From AV40 sp035568175 (lineage in GTDB: Bacteria > Verrucomicrobiota > Verrucomicrobiia > Chthoniobacterales > UBA10450), in the NCBI GenBank assembly GCA_035568175.1, contig DATMON010000018.1, positions 248,001 through 312,000 of the forward strand: a DNA stretch of 64,000 bases, written 5' to 3'. Below are positions 1-8,203 of the stretch, in pieces (the stretch's first letter is position 1; every line of letters begins with the position of its first letter). The notes below the pieces were generated by a model, which did no database searches, had not been told where the DNA came from, and saw nothing but the letters and a program-made list of their open reading frames with translations. The position numbers were made by a program, and so were the translations under genes.

Positions 1-81
1 GCCTGATGTCTTCTTCTCTCGAATCGCACGAGCGAAGTCCTCAATTATTTCTCGTTTAGCGTTTGTCGTGATTGGTGGCAT
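1..81 (-). CDS. N-terminus of an unidentified protein, cut by the window edge
   Basis: On the minus strand an ATG at 81 opens a frame that runs off the window without a stop, giving 27 residues beginning MPPITTNAKREIIEDFARAI. The start looks like an amphipathic helix rich in charged residues. I do not recognise the family from so little sequence. No clear ribosome binding site is visible upstream. Everything beyond residue 27 is outside the window. Confidence 0.4.
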   Translation of the reverse strand, partial: MPPITTNAKREIIEDFARAIREKKTSG

Positions 82-729
82 AAGACCGTGACAATGTTGA
101 TTCTCTGAGGGGAAGGAACACGAGTTCGAACTCGCGACCGCAATTCTTGTAGGAGAACGGTGGGAAAGGCGAGGAAAAAAATCGGACGTTAGCGGAGTTG
201 CTGGGAGCCGATTTGCTCGATTTTGCGCGCGCCATTTTCGGGGAACGAAACTAAGCGAGGCAGGCTAAATTAGAAATGCTCTAAATTAAAAGCTGAAAAC
301 CTGAAGCCGGAAACCGGATTGCGGACAGCAGAAACTGAAATCAGAACAATCAACCGCGGATCCGCCTACGCTAGGTCTACGGCGTGACAAGTGACGGGAC
401 GCAGCAAAGAGCGAAGGGCCAAGGAGCTCGTGACGGCGAGTCCGTCCGAAAGGCGGACAAAGGGCGAAGGCAACGCAGTGACGAGTGACGGGTGACGAGA
501 GGAATCGGGAGTCATTTGTTCGGAGGACAGAGAAAGCGTTGGCCAGATGGCACGGTTTCCAAACCGTGTCGCCGCCTGCCCTAGCCTCGCTCGCAGATCG
601 GAGGCTCCCGCCGTAGAGTTTCGTTCCCTAACGAACCGCTTGAAGTTTCCTCCTGAATTTACTAGAAAGGAAAGGACGGCCAACAACGCTTTCCGGGCCG
701 GTCGCAATCTTTAACTCTCACTGCTCCCA
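82..729. other. Intergenic region with repeats, no convincing gene
   Basis: This 650-base spacer holds low-complexity purine-rich repeat text (around 285-345), a short stretch with ccgcggatccgcc, a double-hairpin element (421-460) and a diverged relative (about 550-640) of the 160-bp repeat found at 1235 and 5071. A 113-codon minus-strand reading frame here translates repeat DNA and has no domain character, so I do not call it a gene. Confidence 0.7.
421..460 (+). repeat. Double-hairpin repeat, type A, copy 1
   Basis: Two adjacent inverted repeats lie here: a CTCG...CGAG hairpin (427-440) and a GTCCGTCC...GGCGGAC hairpin (440-458). The same two-hairpin unit recurs at 7728 and 8701, always inside spacer DNA and always embedded in gagcgaag-type low-complexity text. 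This copy is the most diverged of the three. Confidence 0.7.
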
Positions 730-1173
730 ATGCTCGCTATCTGCCGGATCGTGCCACTGAGCACGGTGATTGTTTCAACGGGCGTGTTATTGGCCGGATG
801 CGCGAATCAACAGACGGCAACGGTGAAGCGCGCTGAAAGATTGGTTGCGACGTACTCGGTAAAATCGGCGAAGCGAGGACCGGCGAAATCGGAGTCGGCG
901 CCAGTGTCTCCGGCGTTGGGCCCGAGTTCGCAACCGCCTGATACTTCGAAAAAACATTTGCTCGAGCTGTATGCGGGTCAGCAGCAAATCATCGAGGCGT
1001 TGGAGGCGCGCACACCGGAGCACGATCCAGCGGAGGGAGACAGAGCGGAACGGCACGCGAGCGATCTGCCGAAAGACATTTCCCAAGAGGATTTGTTGCG
1101 AATTCTTGGTCAGCAACAGAAATTAATCAAAGCGCTAACGAATCAAAACGCAAAGCGCGTGCGGCGAATGTAA
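730..1173 (+). CDS. Small lipoprotein with a duplicated GQQQ motif
   Basis: The 147-residue product starts with a hydrophobic signal segment ending in a lipobox (LLAGC, Cys24), so it is probably a membrane-anchored lipoprotein. The middle is Ser/Pro/Lys-rich and disordered-looking. Two copies of a short helical motif follow, one near residue 80 (LLELYAGQQQIIEAL) and one near the C-terminus (LLRILGQQQKLIKAL), which suggests an internal duplication. No known domain is recognised and the function is unknown. It is a single gene: the spacer on each side is repeat-rich. Confidence 0.65.
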   Translation: MLAICRIVPLSTVIVSTGVLLAGCANQQTATVKRAERLVATYSVKSAKRGPAKSESAPVSPALGPSSQPPDTSKKHLLELYAGQQQIIEALEARTPEHDPAEGDRAERHASDLPKDISQEDLLRILGQQQKLIKALTNQNAKRVRRM

Positions 1174-1511
1174 GGGCGACGCGATCGGAAGTCATTGATC
1201 TTCACCAAGATCAACTCGCCGACTTATGCTCCCGCTCGGTTTCCACCAAACCGAGTCGTCGGCTTACGCTCCCGCTAGTTCATCTATTTTGTTCCCTGCT
1301 TTCGGTTTGCCGCTGAGCGGCGTGATTCCCTAGGCCGACTCGCAAAAAGCTCGCAGCTCCCGCCGTAAAGTTCGCGCCTGCGAACCGCTGAGTGCATCCA
1401 ATATGTGCCCGGCATGTAGTTTACGCACCCTGCTAGTGCGTTCAGAGTGAAGCCCGCTTATGGATTGCTGCACGCAGCAGAACTGCCGCAGTGCGGCATG
1501 ATTGTGCATGG
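1174..1511. other. Intergenic region with a mobile-looking repeat
   Basis: The 340-base spacer is occupied mainly by the left copy of a 160-bp repeat (1235-1391). The short minus-strand frame at 1330-1515 is translated from that repeat and is not credible as a gene. Nothing else is visible. Confidence 0.6.
1235..1391 (+). repeat. Left copy of a 160-bp inverted repeat pair
   Basis: This block is matched, in inverted orientation and with only scattered differences, by 5071-5231. It opens with a hairpin (CTCGGTTTCC / AAACCGAG), continues through a conserved core containing gttcatctattttgttccc and a GCCGCTGAGCGGC palindrome, and ends in a block with tgcgaaccgctga. No open frame of useful length lies in it. 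It may be a miniature non-autonomous element or a large REP-type unit. Confidence 0.75.
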
Positions 1512-2813
1512 TCATGACTGAAGACCCTTGCGGGCGATCACCTCAACTTGTTCACAAAATCGATCCAATTCGCCTAGCGTTGTGTACACGTTGGGGGTCA
1601 CTCGGATTCCCAAGAACTCGTCATGCACAATCGGGACAGTGAAGATGTGGTGTTTGTCGAAGAGGTACTTGGTCACCGCTTTTGGGTCGGTCCCGTCGAT
1701 GTGGACGTTTGCGATGGCGCAGGATTGGTTCGAATCAAAAGAAGTGTTGAACCGGATCTTGGAGACGTCTTTAAGCCGATTCATCCAGTAACGGGACAAA
1801 TATCGCAGCCGCGCTTCTTTGCGTTTGCTGCCGATCCCGTTGTGAAAGATGAGCGCTTCGCCAATGGCGAGTTTCGGCGCGGCCGAGTGCGTCCCGATCT
1901 CTTCGAACTTGCGGATATCGGATTTCTGTTTGGCTTCCGCGGCCATGAGCGGCCAGATCTTGTCGATCTTGTCGCGTTTTACGTAAAGCAGGCCGGTGCC
2001 TTTCGGCGCGTATAACCATTTGTGCAGACTGGTCCCGAAATAATCGCAGCCGAGATCGCTCTGTTTGAACGCGAACTGGGCGAAAGAATGGGCGCCGTCG
2101 ACGATGGTCTCAATACCGCGGGCGCGCGCCAGGTCGCAAACAGCTTTCACCGGCGTGATCTGGCCGGTGATGTTGATCATGTGCGAGATGAGGATCAGGC
2201 GAGTGCGTTCGGTGATTCCTTTTTCAAACGCGGCGGTGATCTCGTTGAGGTTCTTGGGTGGGATCGGGACCTTGACGAGCTTCAGTTTTAGATTTTCGCG
2301 TTGTTCCCGCTGTCGCAAGGTGGTGAGCATGCGCGGGTAATCCTGAGTGGTGGTGAGAATTTCGTCGCCGGGTTTGAAGTCCATGCCGTCGAGCAAAATC
2401 TCGAGCGACTCGGACGCGTTGCGGGTGATGGCGATCTCTTCCCGGTCGCACCCGAACAATTCGGCCAGGCCGGTACGGATGGTTTCCGATTGCGGTTCGA
2501 GGATTTCCCACATCGTGTAAGCGGTGCAATCTTCCTGTTCCCAGATGTAACGGACGAGCGCTTCGGTCACGACGCGCGGGCTGGGCGAAACGCCGCCGTT
2601 GTTCAGGTTGATGATGCCGCGGGTGACGGAAAAGGAGTTTTGGATCGCCGCCCAATAATCTTCGTCAGTGGCCGCTTCTTCGGGCGTGAGATGAACGACG
2701 GATTTGGTCGCGGCGTGAACGTCTTTTAATAGAGAGGCGACGGTGCCGGAAGAGAGCGCGGCCAGACCGAGGCTTTTGCCGGCGAGCGCGATGAAATCAC
2801 GACGCGTTTTCAT
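1512..2813 (-). CDS. Tat-exported class V aminotransferase-fold PLP enzyme
   Basis: The 433-residue product belongs to the class V aminotransferase / cysteine desulfurase fold, closest in type to isopenicillin N epimerase-like proteins. The PLP site is visible as VDGAH (Asp239) and TSLHKW (Lys265, the expected Schiff-base lysine), with NNGGVSPSP near residue 71 in the substrate region. The N-terminus reads MKTRRDFIALAGKSLGLAAL, a twin-arginine signal, so the folded cofactor-loaded enzyme is probably exported. The substrate cannot be told from sequence. It is transcribed away from the permease at 2991 and lies inside the 160-bp inverted repeat pair. Confidence 0.88.
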   Translation of the reverse strand: MKTRRDFIALAGKSLGLAALSSGTVASLLKDVHAATKSVVHLTPEEAATDEDYWAAIQNSFSVTRGIINLNNGGVSPSPRVVTEALVRYIWEQEDCTAYTMWEILEPQSETIRTGLAELFGCDREEIAITRNASESLEILLDGMDFKPGDEILTTTQDYPRMLTTLRQREQRENLKLKLVKVPIPPKNLNEITAAFEKGITERTRLILISHMINITGQITPVKAVCDLARARGIETIVDGAHSFAQFAFKQSDLGCDYFGTSLHKWLYAPKGTGLLYVKRDKIDKIWPLMAAEAKQKSDIRKFEEIGTHSAAPKLAIGEALIFHNGIGSKRKEARLRYLSRYWMNRLKDVSKIRFNTSFDSNQSCAIANVHIDGTDPKAVTKYLFDKHHIFTVPIVHDEFLGIRVTPNVYTTLGELDRFCEQVEVIARKGLQS

Positions 2814-2990
2814 CGCGCCAAGTAGAAATTAGAAAGGAGAAAGTAGGAAGCGAAAAGAAGTTGAGCCGTTGGGCGGTTGAGAAGAGAGAACAAACAACCG
2901 CGGATTACACGGATTCTCGAAACGCGGAAGTCGGAAGAGCTTCGGATTGCGATTGCCGGCTAATCAACATCACGCGACGTTTTAATAGTA

Positions 2991-4907
2991 ATGTCGATCG
3001 TTTCATGGGTTGTTTCGGCGCTTTTTGGTCGACGTCTCGCGACATCTGAATCGCGCGAGCAAGAGATCGGCGTGCTGAGCGGTGTGCCAGTGCTCGGGCT
3101 GGACGCGCTCTCCTCAGCAGCGTACGGGCCGGAAGCGGCGCTGGCGATTCTCATTCCGGCCGGGATCCTCGGGCTTCAGTACCTGCCGGCAATCACGGCT
3201 GTCATACTCGCGCTGCTCGCGATCGTCTATTTCTCCTACCGGCAGACGCTCGCTGCCTACCCGAATGGCGGCGGCTCGTACATTGTCGCCAGCGTAAACC
3301 TGGGCAAACATGCTGGTATCGCCGCTGCCGCGTCGCTGATGCTGGATTACCTCTTGAACGTCGCGGTCGGAATTTCTGCCGGCATTGGTGCTCTGGAATC
3401 AGCCATCCCGTGGCTGCAACCGCATACGCTCGCCGCATGTCTGGTGGCGCTCGTGTTGATCACGATGGTGAACTTGCGTGGCGTGCGTGACGCGGGAACG
3501 GCGTTCGGTTTGCCGACCTATGCGTTTGTTGCGACGCTGCTGATCGCGATAGGTGTAGGCGTTTTTCGGTCGATCATCAGCGGCGGGCACCCGAACGCGA
3601 TTGTCCCGCTGCCGGCAGTGATGAATCCAACCAAAGCGGTGACGTTCTGGCTGCTGATTCGATCTTTCGCGAGCGGGTGCACGGCGATGACCGGCGTGGA
3701 AGCTGTGAGTAACGGGGTGCCGCTGTTCGCGGAGCCACGGGTCAAACGCGCGGAATGGACGTTGACAATAATCGTGGCCACTCTCGGTGTTTTGCTCGCT
3801 GGCATCGCCTACCTGTCGCGTGCCTATCATATAGGAGCGATGGACCAGCAGCAGCCTGGTTATCAAAGCATCCTCTCGCAGATGGTGTCAGCAGTGTTAG
3901 GACACGGAGCGATCTACTACATCACGATCGCGAGCGTGCTGTCTGTGTTAATTTTGTCCGCGAACACGAGTTTCGCGGATTTCCCGCGCGTGTGCCGATT
4001 GCTGGCGGAAGACGATTTCCTGCCAGCTGGGTTTGCCAATCGCGGCCGACGTCTTGTTTACTCGTTAGGGATCAGCGTCCTCGCGGTGTTTTCCGGGGTG
4101 ATCCTCATCATCTTCGGCGGAATCACGGACCGGCTGATTCCGCTCTTCGCCGTCGGTGCGTTCGGCGCGTTTACTTTATCGCAGGCCGGCATGGTCGCAC
4201 ACTGGTGGCGAAAACGCGGACCGGGCGCGCGTGTTTCGCTTTTAATTAACGCTTTGGGCGCGAGCGCCACGGCGGCAACGCTGGTAGTCATCATTGTCGC
4301 GAAGTTCGTTGAGGGTGCGTGGATCGCACTGATCGTCGTCCCTGGACTAATCATGCTCTTCCTCGGAATTCATCGGCATTACCGGCGCGTTATGCGCGAG
4401 GTCAAATGCCCAGCCGACCTCGAGCTCTTCGGCAAGATGCCGCTGACAGTGATCATACCGATCGAGGGCTGGGATCGCGTGACCGCGCGAGCGCTGCACC
4501 TGGCGGTGCAGATTTCTGACGACGTCACCGCCGTATATGTTTGCGCTGCCAAACAATCGTCGGGCGGTCTGCCAACGGCTTGGAACCATCGCGTGGTCGC
4601 ACCAGCGAAAGAAAAGGGAATCGAGCCCCCCCGTCTCAAGATCATCGTTTCGCCTTATCGGCGGTTCTTGCAACCGCTGCTGGATTATGTCCAGGAGGTG
4701 AAAAAGGCAAAGCCGGACCGGTTGATCGCGGTTGTGATTCCCGAGCTCGTGCAGACGCACTGGTATGAATACTTCCTGTACAACCAGCGTGCCACACTCT
4801 TGAAGGTAAGGCTGTTCCTGGGAGGCGACGAACGGATCATCGTCATCAATACGCCCTGGTACTTACGTGAAGAATCGGTCAGGCGACGGGGTCGTCTTGA
4901 ACACTGA
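2991..4907 (+). CDS. APC-superfamily permease, KimA/YdaO-like potassium importer candidate
   Basis: The 638-residue membrane protein has about twelve transmembrane segments in its first 460 residues and a soluble C-terminal domain of about 175 residues. The start resembles Bacillus KimA (YdaO): LDALSSAAYGPE, SYRQTLAAYPNGGGSYIV, FASGCTAMTGVEAVSNGVP and LSANTSFADFPR correspond to conserved KimA stretches. KimA takes up K+ with protons and is controlled by c-di-AMP through its C-terminal region. Substrate and regulation here are inferred from similarity only. I found no ydaO-type riboswitch in the leader, which is repeat text. The ATG at 2991 has a weak ribosome site. Confidence 0.85.
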   Translation: MSIVSWVVSALFGRRLATSESREQEIGVLSGVPVLGLDALSSAAYGPEAALAILIPAGILGLQYLPAITAVILALLAIVYFSYRQTLAAYPNGGGSYIVASVNLGKHAGIAAAASLMLDYLLNVAVGISAGIGALESAIPWLQPHTLAACLVALVLITMVNLRGVRDAGTAFGLPTYAFVATLLIAIGVGVFRSIISGGHPNAIVPLPAVMNPTKAVTFWLLIRSFASGCTAMTGVEAVSNGVPLFAEPRVKRAEWTLTIIVATLGVLLAGIAYLSRAYHIGAMDQQQPGYQSILSQMVSAVLGHGAIYYITIASVLSVLILSANTSFADFPRVCRLLAEDDFLPAGFANRGRRLVYSLGISVLAVFSGVILIIFGGITDRLIPLFAVGAFGAFTLSQAGMVAHWWRKRGPGARVSLLINALGASATAATLVVIIVAKFVEGAWIALIVVPGLIMLFLGIHRHYRRVMREVKCPADLELFGKMPLTVIIPIEGWDRVTARALHLAVQISDDVTAVYVCAAKQSSGGLPTAWNHRVVAPAKEKGIEPPRLKIIVSPYRRFLQPLLDYVQEVKKAKPDRLIAVVIPELVQTHWYEYFLYNQRATLLKVRLFLGGDERIIVINTPWYLREESVRRRGRLEH

Positions 4908-5029
4908 TTTTTCGACGATGGCGTCGACTGCGGTCGGCGAGGATGTTTCTGAAAACTGAAACGCGGAAAAACGGAAACCCGAAGGGCGAAGAGCAAAGAG
5001 CGAAGAGCAAAGACAGAGGACAGAGGTGA

Positions 5030-5063
5030 GTCGCCACGGCGACTTCGTCCGTTGGCGAAGAGG
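5030..5063 (+). repeat. Double-hairpin repeat, type B, copy 1
   Basis: A perfect palindrome GTCGCCACGGCGAC is followed at once by a CTTCGTCCGTTGGCGAAG hairpin. The same two-hairpin unit recurs at 8751-8784. It has the layout of the type A unit with different stem sequences. Confidence 0.75.
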
Positions 5064-5070
5064 ATAGAAG

Positions 5071-5231
5071 TCAGCGGTTCGCAGGCGCGTGAACTCTACG
5101 GCGGGAGTTCGTGAGCTGTTTGCGAATCGGCCTAGGGAATCACGCCGCTCAGCGGCAAACCGAAAGCAGGGAACAAAATAGATGAACTAGCGGGAGCGTA
5201 AGCCGGTGACTCGGTTTTGGTGAAAACCGAG
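5071..5231 (-). repeat. Right copy of the 160-bp inverted repeat pair
   Basis: Reverse-complementing this block reproduces 1235-1391 with only scattered differences, including the terminal CTCGGTTTTC/GAAAACCGAG hairpin and the GCCGCTGAGCGGC palindrome. It ends 34 bases before the mtnA start, so it forms much of the mtnA leader. Confidence 0.75.
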
Positions 5232-5265
5232 AGGACAGAGAGCGGAGGACGGCGCAAATTGATAC

Positions 5266-6420
5266 GTGAAGGTAGGCGGACAACATTTTCGGACGATCTG
5301 GCTTAACCCGGCGAATGAGCAGGTCGTGCAGTTGATCGATCAGAGATTTTTACCGCACCGTTTCGTGGTCGAGGACGTCAGCACGGTCGCGCAAATGGCG
5401 AACGCAATTCGCGAAATGCACGTGCGCGGCGCGGGCTTGATCGGGGCGAGCGCGGGATATGGGATGTATCTGGCTGCGGTTGAAGCGGCCCATAGGGCCG
5501 CGGCTACAACGGAATTTGATCGAGAGATGGCGAAAGCGGCGCAGTTGCTGAAATCGACTCGGCCGACGGCGGTGAATCTGGCGTGGGCGGTGGAAAGAGT
5601 GCTTACTTGCCTCGCGGCAAGTGAAGGACAGAGGACAAAGAACAGAGGACAGAGGACACAGGTCGGAGATCACAGGACAGAAATCGCGAGACGGGTGGCA
5701 GAACAGATTGCGGATGAAGATGCCGAACATTGCCGAATGATCGGGCAGCACGGCCTGGATCTCATCGAACAGGTTGCCCGGAGGAAAAACGGAAAGCCGG
5801 TCAATGTCTTGACTCATTGTAACGCGGGATGGCTTGCGTTCGTGGATTATGGGTCCGCCCTGGCGCCTGTTTACGCGGCTCACGATCGGGGTTTATCGGT
5901 TCATGTTTGGGTCGACGAGACCCGACCACGAAGCCAGGGGTCCAAGCTCACCGCCTGGGAGCTCGGTCAACATAGTGTGCCGCACACGATCATTGCAGAC
6001 AGCGCCGGCGGGCATTTGATGCAGCGCGGTTCGGTCGATCTTGTGATTGTCGGATCGGATCGAACGACCTGCACCGGGGACGTGGCCAACAAAATTGGAA
6101 CGTATCTCAAGGCGCTGGCCGCGCAGGACAACAGGATTCCTTTCTACGTGGCGTTGCCTTCATCTTCATTTGACTGGACGATCCGCGACGGCTCTGAAAT
6201 TCCGATCGAGGAACGCGGCGCCGAAGAGGTCAAGCGCGCTGACGGTTGGCGAGACGGCCAAATGTTGGAAGTCAGCGTCGCGCCGGAAAACAGTCCCGCG
6301 GCGAACTATGGATTTGACGTGACGCCCCGACGTCTGGTGACCGGGCTCATTACTGAGCGGGGCGTTTGCCAAGCGGACGAAAAGAGCATCCTCGAACTTT
6401 TTCCCGAGCACGCGTCGTGA
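5266..6420 (+). CDS. mtnA: S-methyl-5-thioribose-1-phosphate isomerase, with a repeat-derived insertion
   Basis: The product is an MtnA-type sugar-phosphate isomerase (eIF2B-related fold) that converts 5-methylthioribose-1-phosphate to methylthioribulose-1-phosphate in methionine salvage. MHVRGAGLIG, STRPTAVNLAWA, THCNAGWLA (Cys185) and VGSDRTTCTGDVANKIGTY (Asp265) are family hallmarks; Cys185 and Asp265 are the expected catalytic pair. The start is GTG. At 384 residues it is slightly long because residues about 114-140 are encoded by a CTTGCC-hairpin plus spacer-type repeat DNA (5603-5685). The insertion sits between two conserved helices, where a loop may tolerate it. The next gene overlaps its stop, so the two are probably co-translated. 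Confidence 0.93.
   Translation: MKVGGQHFRTIWLNPANEQVVQLIDQRFLPHRFVVEDVSTVAQMANAIREMHVRGAGLIGASAGYGMYLAAVEAAHRAAATTEFDREMAKAAQLLKSTRPTAVNLAWAVERVLTCLAASEGQRTKNRGQRTQVGDHRTEIARRVAEQIADEDAEHCRMIGQHGLDLIEQVARRKNGKPVNVLTHCNAGWLAFVDYGSALAPVYAAHDRGLSVHVWVDETRPRSQGSKLTAWELGQHSVPHTIIADSAGGHLMQRGSVDLVIVGSDRTTCTGDVANKIGTYLKALAAQDNRIPFYVALPSSSFDWTIRDGSEIPIEERGAEEVKRADGWRDGQMLEVSVAPENSPAANYGFDVTPRRLVTGLITERGVCQADEKSILELFPEHAS
5603..5685 (+). repeat. Low-complexity repeat inserted in frame in mtnA
   Basis: An ACTTGCCTCGCGGCAAGT hairpin is followed by gaggacaaag/gaggacagag-type repeats identical in style to the intergenic spacers (compare 19200-19245). It reads through in the mtnA frame and adds about 27 residues rich in Gln, Arg and Gly. 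Confidence 0.75.
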
Positions 6421-7073
6421 GTGAAACGGGTTCAGTAAAATTTACGTGCCAACAGGTGGCGGTGGAGATGCCCCGTTTCGCCGGATTCGCCGAGCTGAAC
6501 AGATACCGGCGCAAACTGCTTGTCCTTGGAGTGATCGGCGTGGATGCCAGTGGCGTCGGTTTCGGAAATCTAAGTATCCGGAACGGCGCGACCCGGCGCT
6601 TCTACATCACAGGCTCGGCAACTGCGGGGATCTCGGAGCTGATGTCGGCGGATTACGCGAAGGTGGTCGCTTACGATTTTGTGAGGAATTGGCTCGAATG
6701 CGAGGGAACCACAGTTGCGTCATCCGAATCGCTGACACATGCGGCTGTTTACGAATCAGATCCAACCGCCCGCGCGGTGATCCATTTTCATGACAAGAAA
6801 TTATGGGCGGCGCTTCTGGACGAAGCTCCGACGACGCCGAAGAGGGTGGAATATGGGACACCCGAAATGGCCAACGCGGTGCGGCGTCTTTTCGAAGCAC
6901 CAGAGGTGAGAAGGAGAAAGATTTTTGTGATGGAGGCGCATGAGGGAGGCCTTGTGACGTTTGGGCGAGATCTGCCAGAAGCGTTTGGAATCTTGAAGAA
7001 CGAGATGAAAGCAGCGGGGAGCGGGGAGCGGGGAGCAAGGGGCGAAGAGCAAAGAGCGGGGAGCGGGGAGTAG
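6417..7073 (+). CDS. Class II aldolase/adducin-family protein coupled to mtnA
   Basis: I choose the GTG at 6417, which overlaps the mtnA stop as GTGA and gives 218 residues. The class II aldolase fold is shown by the metal-binding IHFHD (His123, His125), a third likely ligand in MEAHEGGL (His175), and SSESLTHAAVYESDP, where Glu104 would be the catalytic acid. Two roles fit the position after mtnA: methylthioribulose-1-phosphate dehydratase (MtnB), or the aldolase of 5-deoxyribose/5'-methylthioadenosine shunt pathways (Ald2/DrdA type), which cleaves the MtnA product to dihydroxyacetone phosphate and an aldehyde. Sequence alone does not decide. The last 20 residues (Gly/Glu/Arg-rich) are encoded by spacer repeat DNA starting at 7012. 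Confidence 0.85.
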   Translation: MSETGSVKFTCQQVAVEMPRFAGFAELNRYRRKLLVLGVIGVDASGVGFGNLSIRNGATRRFYITGSATAGISELMSADYAKVVAYDFVRNWLECEGTTVASSESLTHAAVYESDPTARAVIHFHDKKLWAALLDEAPTTPKRVEYGTPEMANAVRRLFEAPEVRRRKIFVMEAHEGGLVTFGRDLPEAFGILKNEMKAAGSGERGARGEEQRAGSGE

Positions 7074-7087
7074 GGAGTTTTGGGGAG

Positions 7088-7600
7088 TTATTTGCTCGGT
7101 GGATGAAAACCGATTTTCCGACGGGGCGGATCGGACGGAAGCATCAGTTCACGGATGGCATCGAAGACAACCTTGAACTGCGCGTCATATTTGTTTTCCA
7201 GATCAGCGAGCTTACGCGCGAGATCCGCATTCGATAGAAGCATCTCGCGCAAGCGCACAAACGTGCGCATGATTGCGATGTTAACTTGGACAGCACGCGA
7301 ACTCCGTAGGACGCTCGAGAGCATGGCGACGCCTTGCTCGGTGAAAGCGTAAGGAAGGTAGCGACGGCCACCGCGACCGCGCTTTGAAGTTTCAAAATGA
7401 AACCTCAAACCAGCAACCTCGTCGTCGGTGAGCTGAAACATAAAGTCCTCCGGAAACCGGTCGCGGTTGCGCTTCACGGCAAGGTTCAATGATTTGGTGG
7501 GAACACGGTACAGTGCAGCGAGGTCCGCATCGAGCATGACCTTTTGACCACGAACCAGAAATATTCGCCGCTCGATTTTGGCTAATTCGAGATGGTTCAT
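7088..7600 (-). CDS. ORF6N domain-containing protein
   Basis: The 170-residue product has an N-terminal ORF6N domain (about residues 9-95): RRIFLVRGQKVMLDADLAAL, VKRNRDRFPEDFMFQL and YAFTEQGVAMLSSVL are its hallmark stretches. The C-terminal part (LLSNADLARKLADLENKYD) is helical, probably a coiled coil. ORF6N is a DNA-binding module common in phage antirepressors and widely scattered in bacterial chromosomes as a stand-alone gene. No other phage gene is near, so this is probably an isolated acquisition. It is convergent with the aldolase gene. Confidence 0.9.
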   Translation of the reverse strand: MNHLELAKIERRIFLVRGQKVMLDADLAALYRVPTKSLNLAVKRNRDRFPEDFMFQLTDDEVAGLRFHFETSKRGRGGRRYLPYAFTEQGVAMLSSVLRSSRAVQVNIAIMRTFVRLREMLLSNADLARKLADLENKYDAQFKVVFDAIRELMLPSDPPRRKIGFHPPSK

Positions 7601-7727
7601 CAGGGGGGAGCCGACCGACGCAGGCTAAATTAGAAATCCCCTAAATTAAAAGGGCGAAAAGAAGTTGAGTCGTGGGGCAATTGAGGGGGAGCAGGGAGCG
7701 AAGAGCAAAGAGCAAAGAGCGAAGGAG

Positions 7728-7760
7728 CTCGCCACGGCGAGTCCGTCCGAACGGCGGACA
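7728..7760 (+). repeat. Double-hairpin repeat, type A, copy 2
   Basis: CTCGCCACGGCGAG (7728-7741) is followed by the GTCCGTCCGAACGGCGGAC hairpin (7741-7759), flanked by gagcgaagagc text on both sides. It is nearly identical to the copy at 8701. Confidence 0.75.
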
Positions 7761-7844
7761 AGGAGCAGGGAGCGAGGAGAAGCTCAGAACGCGAATCTCG
7801 AATTGCGGATTGCGGAATCGCAGATTTGAGGGTGATATCGAGCG

Positions 7845-8201
7845 ATGGCAGCGGATGCGGCTAACAAAATCGATTACGTTGAGTTTCAAGCGGCAGACAT
7901 CGCCGCCACAAAGAAATTCTTCGAGCAATTGTTCGGCTGGAAATTCACGGATTACGGTCCGGATTATACTTCGTTCGAGGATGGCCGGATCGCGGGCGGT
8001 TTTTCGAAATCAGACAAATGCTCGACCTTCGCCGCCGGCGGAGTGCTGATCGTCTTTTATCATCCCCGTCTCGAGGAAGTGCGCCAACGCGTACTTGATC
8101 TTGGCGGAAAGATCACGGCCGATATTTTCTCGTTTCCAGGCGGACGGCGTTTTCATTTTACTGAGCCAAGCGGCAACGAATGCGCGATCTGGTCGGAGTA
8201 A
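7845..8201 (+). CDS. VOC-fold protein (glyoxalase/bleomycin-resistance superfamily)
   Basis: This is a 118-residue single-module VOC protein. IDYVEFQAADIAATKKFFEQ at the start and FHFTEPSGNECAIWS at the end are the beta-strand/helix pattern of small VOC proteins seen in antibiotic-resistance-like and PhnB-like families. The substrate is unknown. The downstream exported protein starts within a few bases of its stop, so they may share a transcript. Confidence 0.85.
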   Translation: MAADAANKIDYVEFQAADIAATKKFFEQLFGWKFTDYGPDYTSFEDGRIAGGFSKSDKCSTFAAGGVLIVFYHPRLEEVRQRVLDLGGKITADIFSFPGGRRFHFTEPSGNECAIWSE

Positions 8202-8203
8202 GC

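Larger units (their letters stand above)
4908..5265. other. Intergenic region: hairpin repeat and 160-bp repeat
   Basis: The spacer contains low-complexity repeat text (about 4955-5028), a type B double-hairpin unit (5030-5063) and the right copy of the 160-bp inverted repeat (5071-5231). There is no gene. Confidence 0.7.

Noticed and set aside
366..707. Minus-strand 113-codon frame
   Set aside because: It translates spacer repeats and the type A hairpin unit, has no domain and would be read through palindromes.
1330..1515. Minus-strand 61-codon frame after the aminotransferase
   Set aside because: It is the reverse reading of the 160-bp repeat and shows no coding character.
2820..2990. ydaO-type (c-di-AMP) riboswitch before the KimA-like permease
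   Set aside because: The leader is spacer repeat text and lacks the conserved ydaO box elements.
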